From positions 58,783,172-58,847,171 of the forward strand of contig OZ026517.1 of the NCBI GenBank assembly GCA_964019695.1: 64,000 nt of DNA. The letters run 5' to 3'. Below are positions 10,291 through 20,460 of the stretch, in pieces. Positions within the stretch are counted from its first letter, which is position 1. The number at the start of each line of letters is the position of its first letter. The translations under genes and the position numbers were made by a program. This stretch comes from Loripinus fragilis. Taxonomy: Eukaryota > Mollusca > Bivalvia > Lucinida > Lucinidae. The notes under the pieces are model-generated. The model saw only the letters and a program-made list of their open reading frames with translations. It had not been told where the DNA came from and made no database searches.

Positions 10291-11070
10291 ACAGTACATA
10301 TTCCGAGTATTGGCCATATTCGTATTCTTATACAGGGTAAATGACATTTCACCCTCGGTCAAAACTGATGATTCTTCGGTGTAAGATATATTTAATAAAT
10401 CCATCACTGTCGTCTCCACCTGCTACGCTGTCGACAATAACCTGTAACAAAATATTTGCAGTCGTTACACATCTGTAACATGGAAAAATGACTGCAGTAC
10501 ATTCGTTTTGGTTTTAAAAACGCGTTCGTCTAAAGTAAGCAGATTTATAAGAAAGTTTTTTCTTGGTCTATGCGATGGACAATGCAATGTCTAATCATAT
10601 CAAGTCATAAAATGTTCAAAGAAAACGAAAGTGAAAGTACTAAATAAGGATATGAGGACACGTGTAGTAGTAAAATGCAGTTTCAAAAATCATAATGTAT
10701 CATATATGCGTTAACTGGATACAGTTGCCATGCTCTACAGGATTGATTAAGTTTAGATAAGTGTCGTGGACAAATATACAATGACATATTAAGCTACTTG
10801 TGGTTTATTGTGTCTTAAGTCTCACGAAAACGATACACATTCAATAGCACAAACCTATATTTAGAAAGATTTCGTCTGGAACCCGTAACGTACTGTCGTC
10901 CAGAACCACCTTGCGTTGTAACAGACATCCCTAAGCGTGATTTCTGGTGACAAGAAATTTGGTTGTTGTTTTTTATTATCCTAACATTTCTTTAAAAAGG
11001 CATCGGGAATATTTAGTGATTGCCTTCGTCTGACCTGTCCCACAAGTATGTTATCTCCTAAGCGGTGGGA

Positions 11071-11262
11071 GCGCAGTGGGTCAGTGGTAAAATGCTTGAC
11101 TCAAGACCGAGGGGCCACGGGTTCAAGCCTCACCGGCATCAATGCGTTGTGGTCCTTGAGCAAGACACATTTATCTTAGCTTAGTACTGGTTCAACCCAA
11201 GAAGACGCGTCCCTGTTTAACTGAAAGATGGTTGATGGGATGTAAACAATTCAAACAAACAA
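11071..11262 (+). mobile_element. SINE S1 with target-site duplication
   Basis: This is a full-length tRNA-derived SINE: A box about GTGGGTCAGTGGTA, B box GGGTTCAAGCCTC, body CTTGAGCAAGACACATTTAT, and tail TTCAAACAAACAA. It is flanked by near-perfect direct repeats ATCTCCTAAGCGG(T/C)TGG at 11053 and 11263, the mark of LINE-type target-primed insertion. Confidence 0.85.
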
Positions 11263-11319
11263 ATCTCCTAAGCGGCTGGACTGAATCCAACCAAATTTGT
11301 TGAGTGACTTGCCCAAAAG

Positions 11320-11560
11320 TGGGCATGGGCGGTCATCCGGAAAATTTCGTCAGGGGGGTCCTGAGAACGTTGTTGTTTTTTTAGTCATCAACTTATTTCA
11401 CAAAGGGCCGTACGAACCTCACTCAAGAAGCAATTGGACGCAAGAGGTCCAATTGCTTCTCGAGGGGGGTCTGTACCAGTATTTCTAAGGAAACCTATAG
11501 CCACTTGTGATTTTCCACGTGGGGTCCGAACCCCCTGTCCCCCACTATGGATCTGCCGAT
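11320..11560. repeat. GGATCCAGAAAATT-family fold-back repeat
   Basis: The centre is a palindrome, GAAGCAATTGGACGC with AGGTCCAATTGCTTCTCG. The right side carries TTTCTAAGGAAACCTATAGC and the GGGGTCCGAACCCCCTGTCC end. It is a non-autonomous, probably DNA-transposon-derived element. Confidence 0.7.
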
Positions 11561-11714
11561 GGATATGACTCCTTAACCTGTTGAGAAAACAAGGTAACTA
11601 CCTGGCCTGAAGTTAGAATTACTGGTCTAAAGATTTTTACTATCAGGACCTATATCAGTAACATTGAGGACACTTAGATGATAGTTGACAGACTTTAAGT
11701 AATCAAAGCTTCTG

Positions 11715-11905
11715 GTTTTGTTTGTCTTTGCTTAACATCCCAGTCATCAATTTTTCACTAATGTCAGGAGGATTTCCTGTGTTCCTGGGTTGAACCAGTA
11801 CTATATAAGCAGAGGAAAAAAATGTCTTGTTCAAGGACACAGCACAGTGCCTTGGGTGAGTCTTGAACCAGCTACCCTTCTATCTAAGTCTAACACTCTA
11901 TACCT
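11715..11905 (-). repeat. SINE S1, diverged, minus strand
   Basis: Reading the minus strand: a decayed head, then CAAGACATTTTTT, TAGTACTGGTTCAACCCAGG and a GTTGATGACTGGGATGTTAA tail. The tRNA boxes are degenerate. Confidence 0.6.
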
Positions 11906-12069
11906 GCACATACTCGGTCACAGATGCACACTGTATTATCTTCTGAACTGCTGGATATGTTAGTATTAATGTAAAGGAGGCTTTTTGCACATGTACACGT
12001 AAAAAAATCTAATTGGTGGGTACCTTGTATCTTTAAATATTGGGGATTCATCGGGAGGATGGGGGGACA

Positions 12070-12400
12070 AAACATATGTTGTGGGTTCTCAAAAGAACCT
12101 CGAGTTACAAGGTCACTATTCTTTCGAGCACCGAAAACTTATGTTTGGAAAGAATGTAATCAAAGCTTTGTAAACAGATGAATTTATTCTTTATGATGGC
12201 CCTCCCAGGCCTCCAGAAAAAAGTGTGAATTGAAAAGTTATTTTTCTCTCCGAACCAAAGCATGTGGTGTGGGTACTCAAAAGAACCATCTTAATGGATT
12301 GGTACTTTTCAGCAAGAACAGTCTCAATGAGAACCCATGTTTAACTGATGGATAAGAAAATATTCTCAATTTTATGCTCCAAAAATTTTCTTACATGTTT
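12070..12400. repeat. Two neighbouring ACTCAAAAGAACC palindromic repeats
   Basis: Copies are at 12070-12150 (TCAAAAGAACCTCGAG, CACTATTCTTTCGAGCACC) and 12240-12400 (GTGGGTACTCAAAAGAACCA). Both keep the family's AACATATG or CATGTGGT flank and GGATAAGAAAATATTCTCAA tail. Confidence 0.65.
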
Positions 12401-12537
12401 GTTTGCATGCATGTCATGCTGTCTTGATGAATTTTTCTATTTCTCAGTAATTCAAGTATGTTTTAATGTTTTCAGGACACTGGTTTGAGACAACTTCTGA
12501 TTAAGGTAGGCTTAATTTGTTTTTCTTTTTATTATCA

Positions 12538-12725
12538 GTGGCGGATCCAGAGTAGGTTCAGGGTGTTCGCTCAAACCCCCTTTGAGACGAAATTATTTCA
12601 TTTTCATGCATGGAGAATTTTCAGAAGATTCTGGAAATAATAATAGATAATCAGGTAAAATTAACAAATCGAACCCCCTTTGTAAATTTAAACCTCGTAT
12701 CAAGAAATCTTGGATCCGCCCCTGT
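12538..12725. repeat. Short element with GGCGGATCCAGA ends
   Basis: The left end is AGTGGCGGATCCAGAG and the right end CTTGGATCCGCCCCTG, forming an inverted pair about 187 bp apart. It may be a short relative of the GGATCCAGAAAATT family. Confidence 0.6.
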
Positions 12726-12784
12726 ATTCTGCTAAATTTCTAAAATTTCAAACACTTTTCTCTTTCTGTTCTCAAATAAAATCA

Positions 12785-13297
12785 CGCCTACCAAACGCTC
12801 TAATGCTCAACATCTGAGGCGAGTTCAACAATGTGAGAGCTCGCCGAGCGCTCGTTGATTGGTACCTATCTTCATTCGTAATGTGCGAAGCCTGAAATCA
12901 GTACAACGAGCGCTTGAAAGCGCTCGCATTGTTGAACTCGCCTCTGGTTGAATATTAAAAACAATTCCTCCAGGAAGAGAATAAAAAAGCGGGGAATGTC
13001 ATGCAACAGCCTATATGGATTCCTGCCTTTGTGGTATAAATACAAGCTCAGAAAGTATTCTCATTAGGTCATATTTACTTTTTGCGCGATAAACACGTTC
13101 CTGTCGAATTTTGGTCCACCTATTTTACGTGGAATGTAAATCTGACAAAACGAGAGAACTTTCTGACTTCAAATTTACACCACAAATGTAGGAATGCATA
13201 GTCTGTTGCATGATATTGCCCGATTTTTGATTCTCTTCCTGGAGGATTTGTTTTTAATATTCAACCAGATGTTGAGCATTTAAGCGTTTGGTAGGCG
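12785..13297. repeat. Long-armed inverted repeat with a nested fold-back
   Basis: The arms are CGCCTACCAAACGCT...CTCAACATCT and their complement, ending GCGTTTGGTAGGCG, about 120 bp or more each. The arms continue through GGTTGAATATTAAAAAC, CTCCAGGAAGAGAAT and on to TGCAACAG and CATTCCT blocks. The left arm is interrupted at 12816-12944 by a 129-bp fold-back; the right arm shows the uninterrupted order. Confidence 0.8.
12816..12944. mobile_element. 129-bp fold-back inserted in one arm of the inverted repeat
   Basis: The ends are GAGGCGAGTTCAACAATG and CATTGTTGAACTCGCCTC. Inside, CGAGCGCTCGTTG pairs with CAACGAGCGCTTG. The matching point of the opposite arm (near 13268) reads CAACCAGATGTTG without it, so this is a later insertion. 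The target duplication is unclear (at most TCT). Confidence 0.75.
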
Positions 13298-13469
13298 TAA
13301 AAATGTTGGTTATCAGGGCTGGAATTCACAAAATGCTTCACAGAATAGCAAACAGGGAAGACCTTGATCAAACTGCTTCTTCAGAAGCAGTCTAATTTGG
13401 GTCTAGTCTATTTTGGGTCTGCACTGTTTGTCTGGCAACAAGTGTTCGAAATTTTAAACATTTACTGTA

Positions 13470-13689
13470 TACAGTAAAACCTGTGTAAAACGTCCACTCT
13501 CAAAAAGACCAATAACTGGTTTTCAAGACCAATTATCGCTTAATGCAAGACAAAAGTATTGCAGAATGCTCCAAAGGGAAGCATTCTCCTCCCCTGCAAT
13601 ACTTTGGACCTTCATTAAACTACCATTTATCATTAAGATCTTTGTTTTGTCTATTTTGTAGTGGCTTTTTTTACACAGGTTTTACTGTA
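13470..13689. mobile_element. ACAGTAAAACCTGT MITE (TA target), copy 1
   Basis: The ends are ACAGTAAAACCTGTGTAAAA and ACACAGGTTTTACTGT next to TA. The interior has a GTATTGCAGAATGCTCC hairpin. The TA duplication and palindromic form fit a Tc1/mariner-type MITE. Other copies are at 18854-19041, 41961-42178, 45645-45855 and 62360-62570. Confidence 0.75.
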
Positions 13690-14020
13690 CCATATTAATT
13701 CTAAGAAATGCGCTCTTAAAATGCTCAAAAACCATGGTTATGATCAACCATAGCTGCTTCCGTTAAGTGCATGCATTCCATGCTTCAGACTGCAGGCTTA
13801 TACACGTATTATAGGACAACATTAGATTTTTTTTTTAATTCTTTAAGACAAAAATTTACAGATCGATGTTTAATTATATTTCATACCCTATCTATTTTCA
13901 TGTTACGAATGGCCCTTTTTCTACACATCCATCTTCAGCTTATGTCAGTTTGTATTGTTAATTAATAATTAGACTTGGGACTGAAGGGTTACTAATATGA
14001 GTTTCACCAGAGGCCCTCGC
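13690..14020. other. Unassigned spacer
   Basis: AT-rich sequence; nothing recognisable apart from a small self-complementary ACCATGGTTATGATCAACCAT. Confidence 0.4.
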
Positions 14021-14021
14021 T

Positions 14022-14135
14022 GTGCAAGACACTTTATTCTTGGCTTAGTACTGGTTCAACCCAGTAAACCATCCTGGCGTGACTGAAAAACTGTTGACTG
14101 GGACATAAAGCATCAACACAAACAATCAAAACACA
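14022..14135 (+). repeat. 5'-truncated SINE S1
   Basis: It begins inside the body (GCAAGACACTTTATTCTTGG) and runs through TAGTACTGGTTCAACCC and GTTGACTGGGACATAAAGCA to a CACAAACAATC tail. The tRNA head is missing. Confidence 0.7.
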
Positions 14136-14389
14136 CAAAATGCATTTTAAAATTTCGAGACCGTTAAATGATTTGAAACAATCAAATTTGATTGGTTTTG
14201 CCACGGTCAAATTACCATAATTAATAGGTTGGGTCAGAAAATATTTAAAGAAGCTATAGATTGTTTTAATCAACATTATATTATAAGTTTGAGTTTGATA
14301 AATGTAATACAACGGAACTGACTAAATGGGCCAAATAAAAAAATAAGTGCCTCTGGGTAACGGGTCTGAAAATTTTAGGTAGGATAGAC

Positions 14390-14500
14390 TCAGATATTTA
14401 AAAAAAAAAATCTGGAAAAAAATATAATTTTATGCATTTTGAAAGGCATTTCGCCTTTCAAAATGCATAAAATTATATATATTTTTTTTCCAGAAAACCT
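14390..14500. repeat. Near-perfect AT-rich hairpin
   Basis: The arms are TCTGGAAAAAAATATAATTT... and ...ATATATTTTTTTTCCAGA, with the centre GAAAGGCATTTCGCCTTTC. Arm length is about 38-40 bp. The wider context GGTAGGATAGACTC / GGTAGGGTCGGGGTC is also partly symmetric. It is probably the core of a fold-back element. Confidence 0.75.
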
Positions 14501-14582
14501 TTAGGTAGGGTCGGGGTCACTCTAAACACAGGTATTTTTTATTTGGACTCAACAGAGATATTAATTGGTTTAAAACTGTTCG

Positions 14583-14690
14583 CATTTGTCGCCAGTCAAA
14601 AACTCTGTTTCTAATGATTTTTTATCTACATTTGTCGATAGTGTTAAGTTTTCGATTGCCACCTTATAATCTGGGGTGCACCTGGAGCAG
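14583..14690. repeat. Half copy of the CCGGGTAGGCGGCAA fold-back MITE
   Basis: It shares TTTGTCGCCAGTC, GATTTTTTATCTACATTTGT and TTTTCGATTGCCACCTTAT with 37200-37317. The other arm is missing. Confidence 0.6.
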
Positions 14691-15560
14691 GCAGGTTTTG
14701 GAAGATAAATTACAAATATTCCCATCAACTTGTGTGTTTCTTTGTGTTTAGTTACTTGGTAAACATTCATGTAAGAAGTCTGAATTTCAAGAAATTAGAA
14801 GACTGACTTGAATAAAATACTCCTGTAAGAAATTTAGGTAAATTGTTTTAGAATTGAAAAGTGGTCCCCAGTGAGAAACATAATGGTTCTTGAGTTATTG
14901 TAGACAATTACTACTTGATTAGTTTTCCTTGCTTGGTGCTTGGATGGAAAACAGTTGGGGAGTTACCCAATTACTCTAGATCACATAGATGCTTAAGATT
15001 TGATTAAATGAAATTGATCTCAGTTTCTAGGAGCTCATCACCCTGAAATTAGATCAGACAGTGACAGGTTACAGATTCTGGTAAGGAACTTTTGACAGGA
15101 CTGTCTCACTTTCAGACAGCTGAACAGTTCCTAGTTTAACCTTCAACACGTTTTAGCTAAATCAGCAGACAGCAAACTTTGGATATTTGTCTTTGGCTTC
15201 AGAGGAAATAGACCTATAGATCTTGTGAGTTCCTAGAATGAGCCTTTTAGCAGGGCCTCCAGCTATTTTGCATCCTCAACTTATAACGTATGCCCACAGA
15301 TTGATTTACACTTCCATTTTCAAACAAGACTTGTTTGACCAGTAAAATGCATTTAAGCCCCCCTCCCCCAGTGGCCTGGTCTGCACTGTTTGACCAAGAG
15401 GCTTCTAAACATTTCAGAAGATGACAAAAGCAGACAACATTTTTTGTTGATATTGGTGCTTTTAGAGGAACTGGTATGGACCCCCTTCGAGAAGCAATTG
15501 GCCCCCCTCTGTAGAATAAGTTGACAAACATTCCCAAGTGAAAAATGGGTGGAATTCTAG
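14691..15560. other. Unassigned spacer with degenerate repeat traces
   Basis: No coding signal. 15350-15430 has a CCTGGTCTGCACTGTTTG remnant and 15480-15510 a GAAGCAATTGGCCCCCC remnant of fold-back families seen elsewhere in the window. Confidence 0.4.
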
Positions 15561-15815
15561 GTGGGATCCCATCGGGATAAAAACTCAGGAAACCATGTCA
15601 GAATCCCGCCTTGGATGCTGCTGGAGTCCCAGTCAGAATTGGTCAGGATCTCTGCCAAATTTTACTGGGATCCTGACCACTGGGATTGACCAGGGTTCCT
15701 GTTGGGATAAAAACTTCGGATCTTGGTCAAATCCGCCATGGTCACTGTCCATCCCGACCAGGATTTCAGCTGGATTGCAAGTTTTATCCCAGTGAATTTC
15801 GTTGGGATCTTCACT
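15560..15815. repeat. Degenerate GGGATCC/TGGGATAAAAACT repeat
   Basis: CATCGGGATAAAAACTCAGG and GTTGGGATAAAAACTTCGGA repeat about 130 bp apart, with ATCCCAG/CTGGGAT inverted motifs throughout. It looks like a small fold-back or tandem duplication; the apparent open frame across it is composition-driven. Confidence 0.5.
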
Positions 15816-15939
15816 TAGGTTGTGTTAGACCTTTATCAGTTGGACCTGGACCCCCCTGGTGAAAATTTCTAGATCCGCATATAGTTTGTTTTGTACCAAA
15901 CTTCAGTATAAGACCTTGACTCACTGCTGCATACATTAT

Positions 15940-16318
15940 CATTAAAGATAATTATTTTCAAAGATTCTTGTGCATGAAAGTCTCATTTAATATGTATTAA
16001 AATACACAATTAAAATATTATTTATTAATGGTAATTAAAAGTACATTAAATGCCATCACCATTAAGTAAATTCAGATTAATGGTGTATTAAGGATAATTA
16101 AAATCCCATTTAAATCACATTAAAATATTAATGGGGTCATTAACATGCTATATACATTGAGAATATTTTAAGAATTTTTAATGCCATTGGGTGGCATTTA
16201 GAATTTATGGCATCCTTAATTCAATGGTCAGTGTTTCTTATAGTATACTGGGGTCATGATTTTGACAATAAATGATTGGTATTAACTTAATTGGAACTAT
16301 TTTAATGGGATCATTTCA
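15940..16318. repeat. ATTAAT-rich degenerate repeat, left part
   Basis: Reiterated ATTAA, TTAATGG and CCATTAA motifs on both strands. The same composition resumes at 17147-17340, so the two SINEs in between were inserted into it. Confidence 0.55.
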
Positions 16319-16657
16319 TGGTTGTTTGTTTGTTTGTTTGTTTTTGTTGCTTTACGTCCCATGTCAACAGCTATGGTCATTGCGGGATGGTCAGTAAGCT
16401 CACTTAACCACACTTTTTCCTGGGCAGGCTTGAACAAGCGGTTAACCAGAAATTTGTGCACATACTTTCGCTTGTAACTGACAACAACCCTTCTTGAATG
16501 AATCAGAGGAAGGGAGGAGAATGACCGTAGAAATTATTTCATGATCAATCTCCACGAAAGTATGGGACCGGGCCGGGATCGAACTCGCGACCCCTGGATC
16601 TGCAGTCAGACACGCATCTGTAGCCAGACACGTTACCGACTGCGCTACGCGGCCCGG
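16319..16657 (-). mobile_element. SINE family S2 (CCGGGCCGCGTAGCGCAGTCGG head), minus strand
   Basis: On the minus strand the head CGTAGCGCAGTCGGTAACGT (A box) and GAGTTCGATCCCGGCCC (B box) form a clear tRNA-like Pol III promoter. The body contains CATACTTTCGTGGAGATTGA and GGGTTGTTGTCAGTTACAAG, and the tail a CAAACAAACAAACAAAC repeat. Body length and organisation recall molluscan tRNA-headed SINEs, but family membership needs a database comparison. It lies head to head with the next entry. Confidence 0.85.
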
Positions 16658-16823
16658 TGTTTGAATGGTGTTATTTATTTACTGGGGTACTAAACATACA
16701 ATTTTCACTGAAAAGCCCCTGGTTACTTTTCCCTTTACCATGTTTATAGTCATAAACAATAATTAATGGGCATTGAAATTTATGATCTTTACTTTGTCAT
16801 TAAAAGATTTGTCATTTATTTAA

Positions 16824-17134
16824 GACCGGGCCGCGTAGCGCAGTCGGTAACGTGTCTGGCAACAGATGCGAGTCTGACTGCAGATCCAGGGGTCGCGAGT
16901 TCGATCCCGGCCCGGTCCCATACTTTCGTGGAGATTGATCCTGGAATAATTCTCTTCCCTTCCGCTGAATCATTCAAGAAGGGTTGTTGTCAGTTACAAG
17001 CGAAAGTATGTGCACGAAGTACTGGTTAACTGCTTGTTCAAGCTTGCCCAGGAAAAAGTGTGGCTAGGTGAACTGACCGTCCCGCCATGACCATAGCTGT
17101 TGACTTGGGACGTAAAGCAACAAAAACAAAAAAA
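16824..17134 (+). mobile_element. SINE family S2, plus strand, with 12-bp target duplication
   Basis: It has the same head and body as 16319-16657 in opposite orientation. A perfect TCATTTATTTAA flanks it at 16812-16823 and 17135-17146. The A box (GTAGCGCAGTCGG) and B box (GAGTTCGATCCCGG) look intact, so it could be transcribed by Pol III. The tail is AAAACAAAAAAA. Confidence 0.9.
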
Positions 17135-17624
17135 TCATTTATTTAATTCCCATTAATAGGGCATTAAACAAGCTCTTCACAAAGTTTATAAAGGTCTTGA
17201 AAGTTTGGATATCAGTTGGAGCAAATTTATGGTTAGCATAGTCCCATTAAAATATTCTAAAAAAAATATGGCAATAATTAATGGGTTTAGTCATTTTAAC
17301 TGTGTTTTAATTACATATCAATGCATATTTAATGGTATGTGCATGCAGTTGTGACTCAAGTATACTTTGAACATGACGTTGTACTGTGCCTATATAGATT
17401 ACAAATGTATATGCATGACTATCTAGCCTGATTTTAGAGCTGTCTAACTGAACTCAAACTGGGAATGGAAGGCATGGGCAAAAGTGTCCCATGGATACAC
17501 ACATCATTTCCTTATTAAATTATTAATGTCTTCATTTAATATAACGATGGACTGGAAAAAAACACAAGAGAATCAATGGTTATAGGTCAGTATACAAAAT
17601 GTAGGAAACCAGGCCCCTAGATAA

Positions 17625-17775
17625 CAGTGCATATTTTAAGTTAGTTTTCTTATTTCTCAACCAAAACATTTATTGTGGGTACTTAAAAGAACTGTCTAAA
17701 TGAGCAGCGCACCCAAAACAAATGCTAATTTTAAAACTGATGACCCGGTTTTTACATCTCAAAAATTGTGTTCAT
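17625..17775. repeat. ACTCAAAAGAACC-family repeat with a deleted right arm
   Basis: TTATTTCTCAACCAAAACAT, GTGGGTACTTAAAAGAACTG and GAGCAGCGCACCCAAAACA: the TTCTTTT of the second core arm is missing. Confidence 0.6.
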
Positions 17776-17999
17776 CCAGACCTATGGGAACCAGATAACT
17801 TCTCAGTCTTGGCCTGACAGAGTCTAAGACTTTGTCACATCTATAATAATATTTACAGTTATTCTTTCTTGGAGGATGACACTGTTCTCAGAAGGGACCT
17901 ATTGTATCGATTTTCTTTCATCTTGATTTATCGGCATCCACCAACATTGGAGTCAACTCTTAAGAAAATGGTAGTTATATCTCAGGTCAAGATAGACAA

Positions 18000-18175
18000 A
18001 ATTTTGAACCTAAAAAGGTGACTATTTACTTATCCATCAGTTTACACATTTGTTTTGGGTGCTCAAAACAACCGTCTCATGGAGACGATTGTTTTGAGCA
18101 CCCACAACATATGATTTGGTTGAGAAATAGGAAAATTTTAATTTTAATTATGCACAGTTATCTCTGTAGTGGCCT
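18000..18175. repeat. ACTCAAAAGAACC-family repeat, inverted copy
   Basis: GGGTGCTCAAAACAACCGTC with GACGATTGTTTTGAGCACCC is a near-perfect palindrome, flanked by TTATCCATCAG and TTGGTTGAGAAATAGGAAA. Confidence 0.7.
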
Positions 18176-18715
18176 CACCGGAATATAATTATTGATTCTA
18201 TCTTGGATTTTGACAAGCTTTTTTTCTAATCTATCATTACATTTTGAGAAAAATGAAGACATTTATAATTTATAATAATAAGGAAGTGAGATGTGTCCAT
18301 ACCACACAACTGCCCATGCCTAAACCATTCCCAATATGAGTTCAATTAGGCCTATTAAAAAAATGTTTGTTTGTCCTTTACCTACCCAGCATTTTACTCT
18401 TGGGTAGGTAGGCAGGGAAATTACTATATAATATTTTGCTTTTTGTTGAAACTCACTGGAAAATTAAATTTAAGCATTTTTAAAGATTTTAGCCTACTTG
18501 CATAGCCTTCTATTTTGAATGTTTAATGATTATTGGATTTGTTTCATCAACGAAGCTAATTTGGCAGATCTGGATCAATGCACTTGCTGCCAGGTCCATT
18601 GAACTACCCATCTTCTTTGATAAAAAGCAGAAACTTACTGGCTTTTAGGCCACAAACATTAAAATATTTTCCTCATGAGAATACAATATCATTTTTTGAG
18701 TAGGGGGTGGGGAAA

Positions 18716-18729
18716 GGGGGGGGGGGGGG
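18716..18729 (+). repeat. Poly-G run (14 nt)
   Basis: A homopolymer of 14 G within a G-rich stretch (GGGGGTGGGGAAAGGGGG), flanked by GGTAGGTAGGTAAAGGACAA, which also occurs inverted near 18375-18420. The flanks therefore look like a fold-back element. Confidence 0.7.
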
Positions 18730-18853
18730 TAAACAGTGGGTAGGTAGGTAAAGGACAAACCAAATTTTATTTTCAGCCTTAGACAGCCATAAATGCCAAA
18801 TTGTGGGTTAATCTCATCAGGATTTGCTCTGTATCCTTCAAACTGCATATTCT

Positions 18854-19041
18854 TGCAGTAAAACCTGTGTAAAACCTGTGTAAAACAGCCACTCAAAAAT
18901 TGACAAAACAAAGATCTTAATGACAAATGGTAGCTTAATGGAGCATTCAGCAATACTTTTGACCTGCATTAAGCGATTATTGGTCTTGAAAACCAATTTT
19001 CGGTCTTCTTGAAAGTGGCCGTTTTACACAGGTTTTCCTGT
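18854..19041. mobile_element. ACAGTAAAACCTGT MITE, copy 2
   Basis: It has the ends GCAGTAAAACCTGTGTAAAA (with CCTGTGTAAAA tandemly duplicated) and TTTTACACAGGTTTTCCTGT. The central hairpin is partly deleted. Confidence 0.7.
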
Positions 19042-19467
19042 ATTCAGTAATTTATAAATTATGGATAAATTTTGGCTTGAAACTGCTTCCTTAAATAATA
19101 CATCAAAAGTTAGAAAACAACAATCAGGATGGAAATTTCCTTTCAGCATAAATGGATGAAATATCACAATATGTGATAAATTGCTGAATAAAATGTTCTT
19201 GAATCTCGGACATCGCCATTCTGGATACTAGCTGACATGGACAATAAAAGATAAGTGCATTGTTAATACTGTTTGATAGACTGTGAATATTGAGTTAGTA
19301 TTGATGCGACCATCTCTGATATGTATCGCAATCTCGGCTCCAAATTTCACACAGCAGCTATTGCTTCCGTTTTTCCTTTTGCATGCTTTAGGTGAAGTGC
19401 AAAATATGGGCTATATATCCATGCATTATATTTTATAGCAGAATTCATAAATTTCCACTGCAAATGT
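19042..19467. other. Unassigned spacer
   Basis: No coding signal or recognised repeat. Confidence 0.4.
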
Positions 19468-19660
19468 TACACACGGATCCAGAAAATTCCATCAGGGGGG
19501 TTCTGCCAAGTCCTCAACATATTTCACAGAGGGTCATACAGGCCTCCTGCGCGAAGCTATGGAACCCTATGGTTCCAATTGCTTCTCGAGGGGGGTCCAA
19601 ACCAGATTTTATAAGGAAATCTATAGCCACTTGTGATTTTCAGGCCCCCCCCATCTAAAT
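19468..19660. repeat. GGATCCAGAAAATT-family fold-back repeat
   Basis: It starts CGGATCCAGAAAATTCCATC. The centre is AAGCTATGGAACCC / GGTTCCAATTGCTTCTCGAG and the right end ATAGCCACTTGTGATTTTC. Confidence 0.65.
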
Positions 19661-19964
19661 CTGTCCATGTGTTAGCTGCGCTTAACCATTACCATGCTAG
19701 GTCCAGATATGTCCTGTTTTGAGAATAGTGTGAATCTCTTCCCCACAGGGACCCGTATAAGAATAAATGTTATATTTGGTTATGATCATGGTGTGCTGAA
19801 GAAATAATTCTAGTCCACCCACACAGTTACTGGTCAATACATTTGGCAGTTTTGCAGTTTCTGAAATCAATACCTTGATTTTTTTCTCCAGAAAATGCAT
19901 TTGTGAAGGCAGTAAACATCAGTATTTCTATCTTAAATTTTAGCGAGAGGAGGCATGGTACTTT

Positions 19965-20460
19965 TAACTCTTTCCTTGCCTCAACTTCAACTTCAATGGG
20001 TGACAGCGCCTTTTGTTGTTTGCTGATATAACTTTTTCAAACAGTTTGGACCCAGAACAAAAATAGAAAGTGAGTATGATCAGGAATTACCACAATCACA
20101 AACCGCAGACAAACCCAACGCACAAGGAGGAAGAGCCACACAACCATCACGAGACACCAGGAAGACAAACTAAGCAAAGCAACCAGCTCTCTCTTACCCA
20201 TCAAGATGATAGCAAAACTAGAATGGACATAAAGCAATGTACAACAAAACATAGAACAATTACAGACTCCCACAAAGGGAGTAACAATAAACAAAAAGTC
20301 AACAACCTATGTTTATGTCGGTCCTGATCTGGATCAAAACCATTTTGAAACTTTTTTTTAAAAAAAGTGTTCGATCCTCAAATAATTTTAGAGAAAAAGT
20401 TAATTTTAAACATGAAAGATTACACAGCATGCAAAGAATTAATGAACCAGGGCTTAACCC
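19965..20460. repeat. TTAACTCTTT-family repeat with a nested insertion
   Basis: The outer parts (ACTCTTTCCTTGCC, AACAGTTTGGACCCAGAAC; then GGTCCTGATCTGGATCAAAA, GGGCTTAACCC) are one family, with a GGACCCAGA / GGTCCTGATCTGG centre. The centre is interrupted at about 20058-20315 by the GATCAGGAAATACC repeat also found in the 2.7-kb elements. Confidence 0.55.

Larger units (their letters stand above)
8233..10939 (+). mobile_element. 2.7-kb terminal-inverted-repeat element, copy A
   Basis: The ends are CACGCTTAGGGATGTC and its inverse CATCCCTAAGCGTG, with inverted identity of about 60 bp through GGTGGTTCTGGACGACA. The flanks show a possible 6-bp target duplication, ATTTCT. Subterminal GACGACA and TGTAACAG motifs are repeated on both sides, a typical arrangement for transposase binding. 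Copy B (38095-40775) is the same element in reverse orientation and aligns over its full length. Internal parts include a C2H2-like frame (8788-8880), an interspersed repeat shared with 20058-20315, and a tRNA-like head (about 10205-10290, minus). No transposase frame is visible, so it looks non-autonomous. I cannot assign a superfamily. Confidence 0.85.

Noticed and set aside
16824..16920. Functional tRNA gene
   Set aside because: The A and B boxes are good, but the arms do not form a complete cloverleaf with a normal acceptor stem, and a 200-bp body and A-rich tail follow. It is a SINE head.
20070..20327. 85-codon frame rich in Asn, His and Gln
   Set aside because: It lies in the GATCAGGAAATACC interspersed repeat, which is not open in its other copies.
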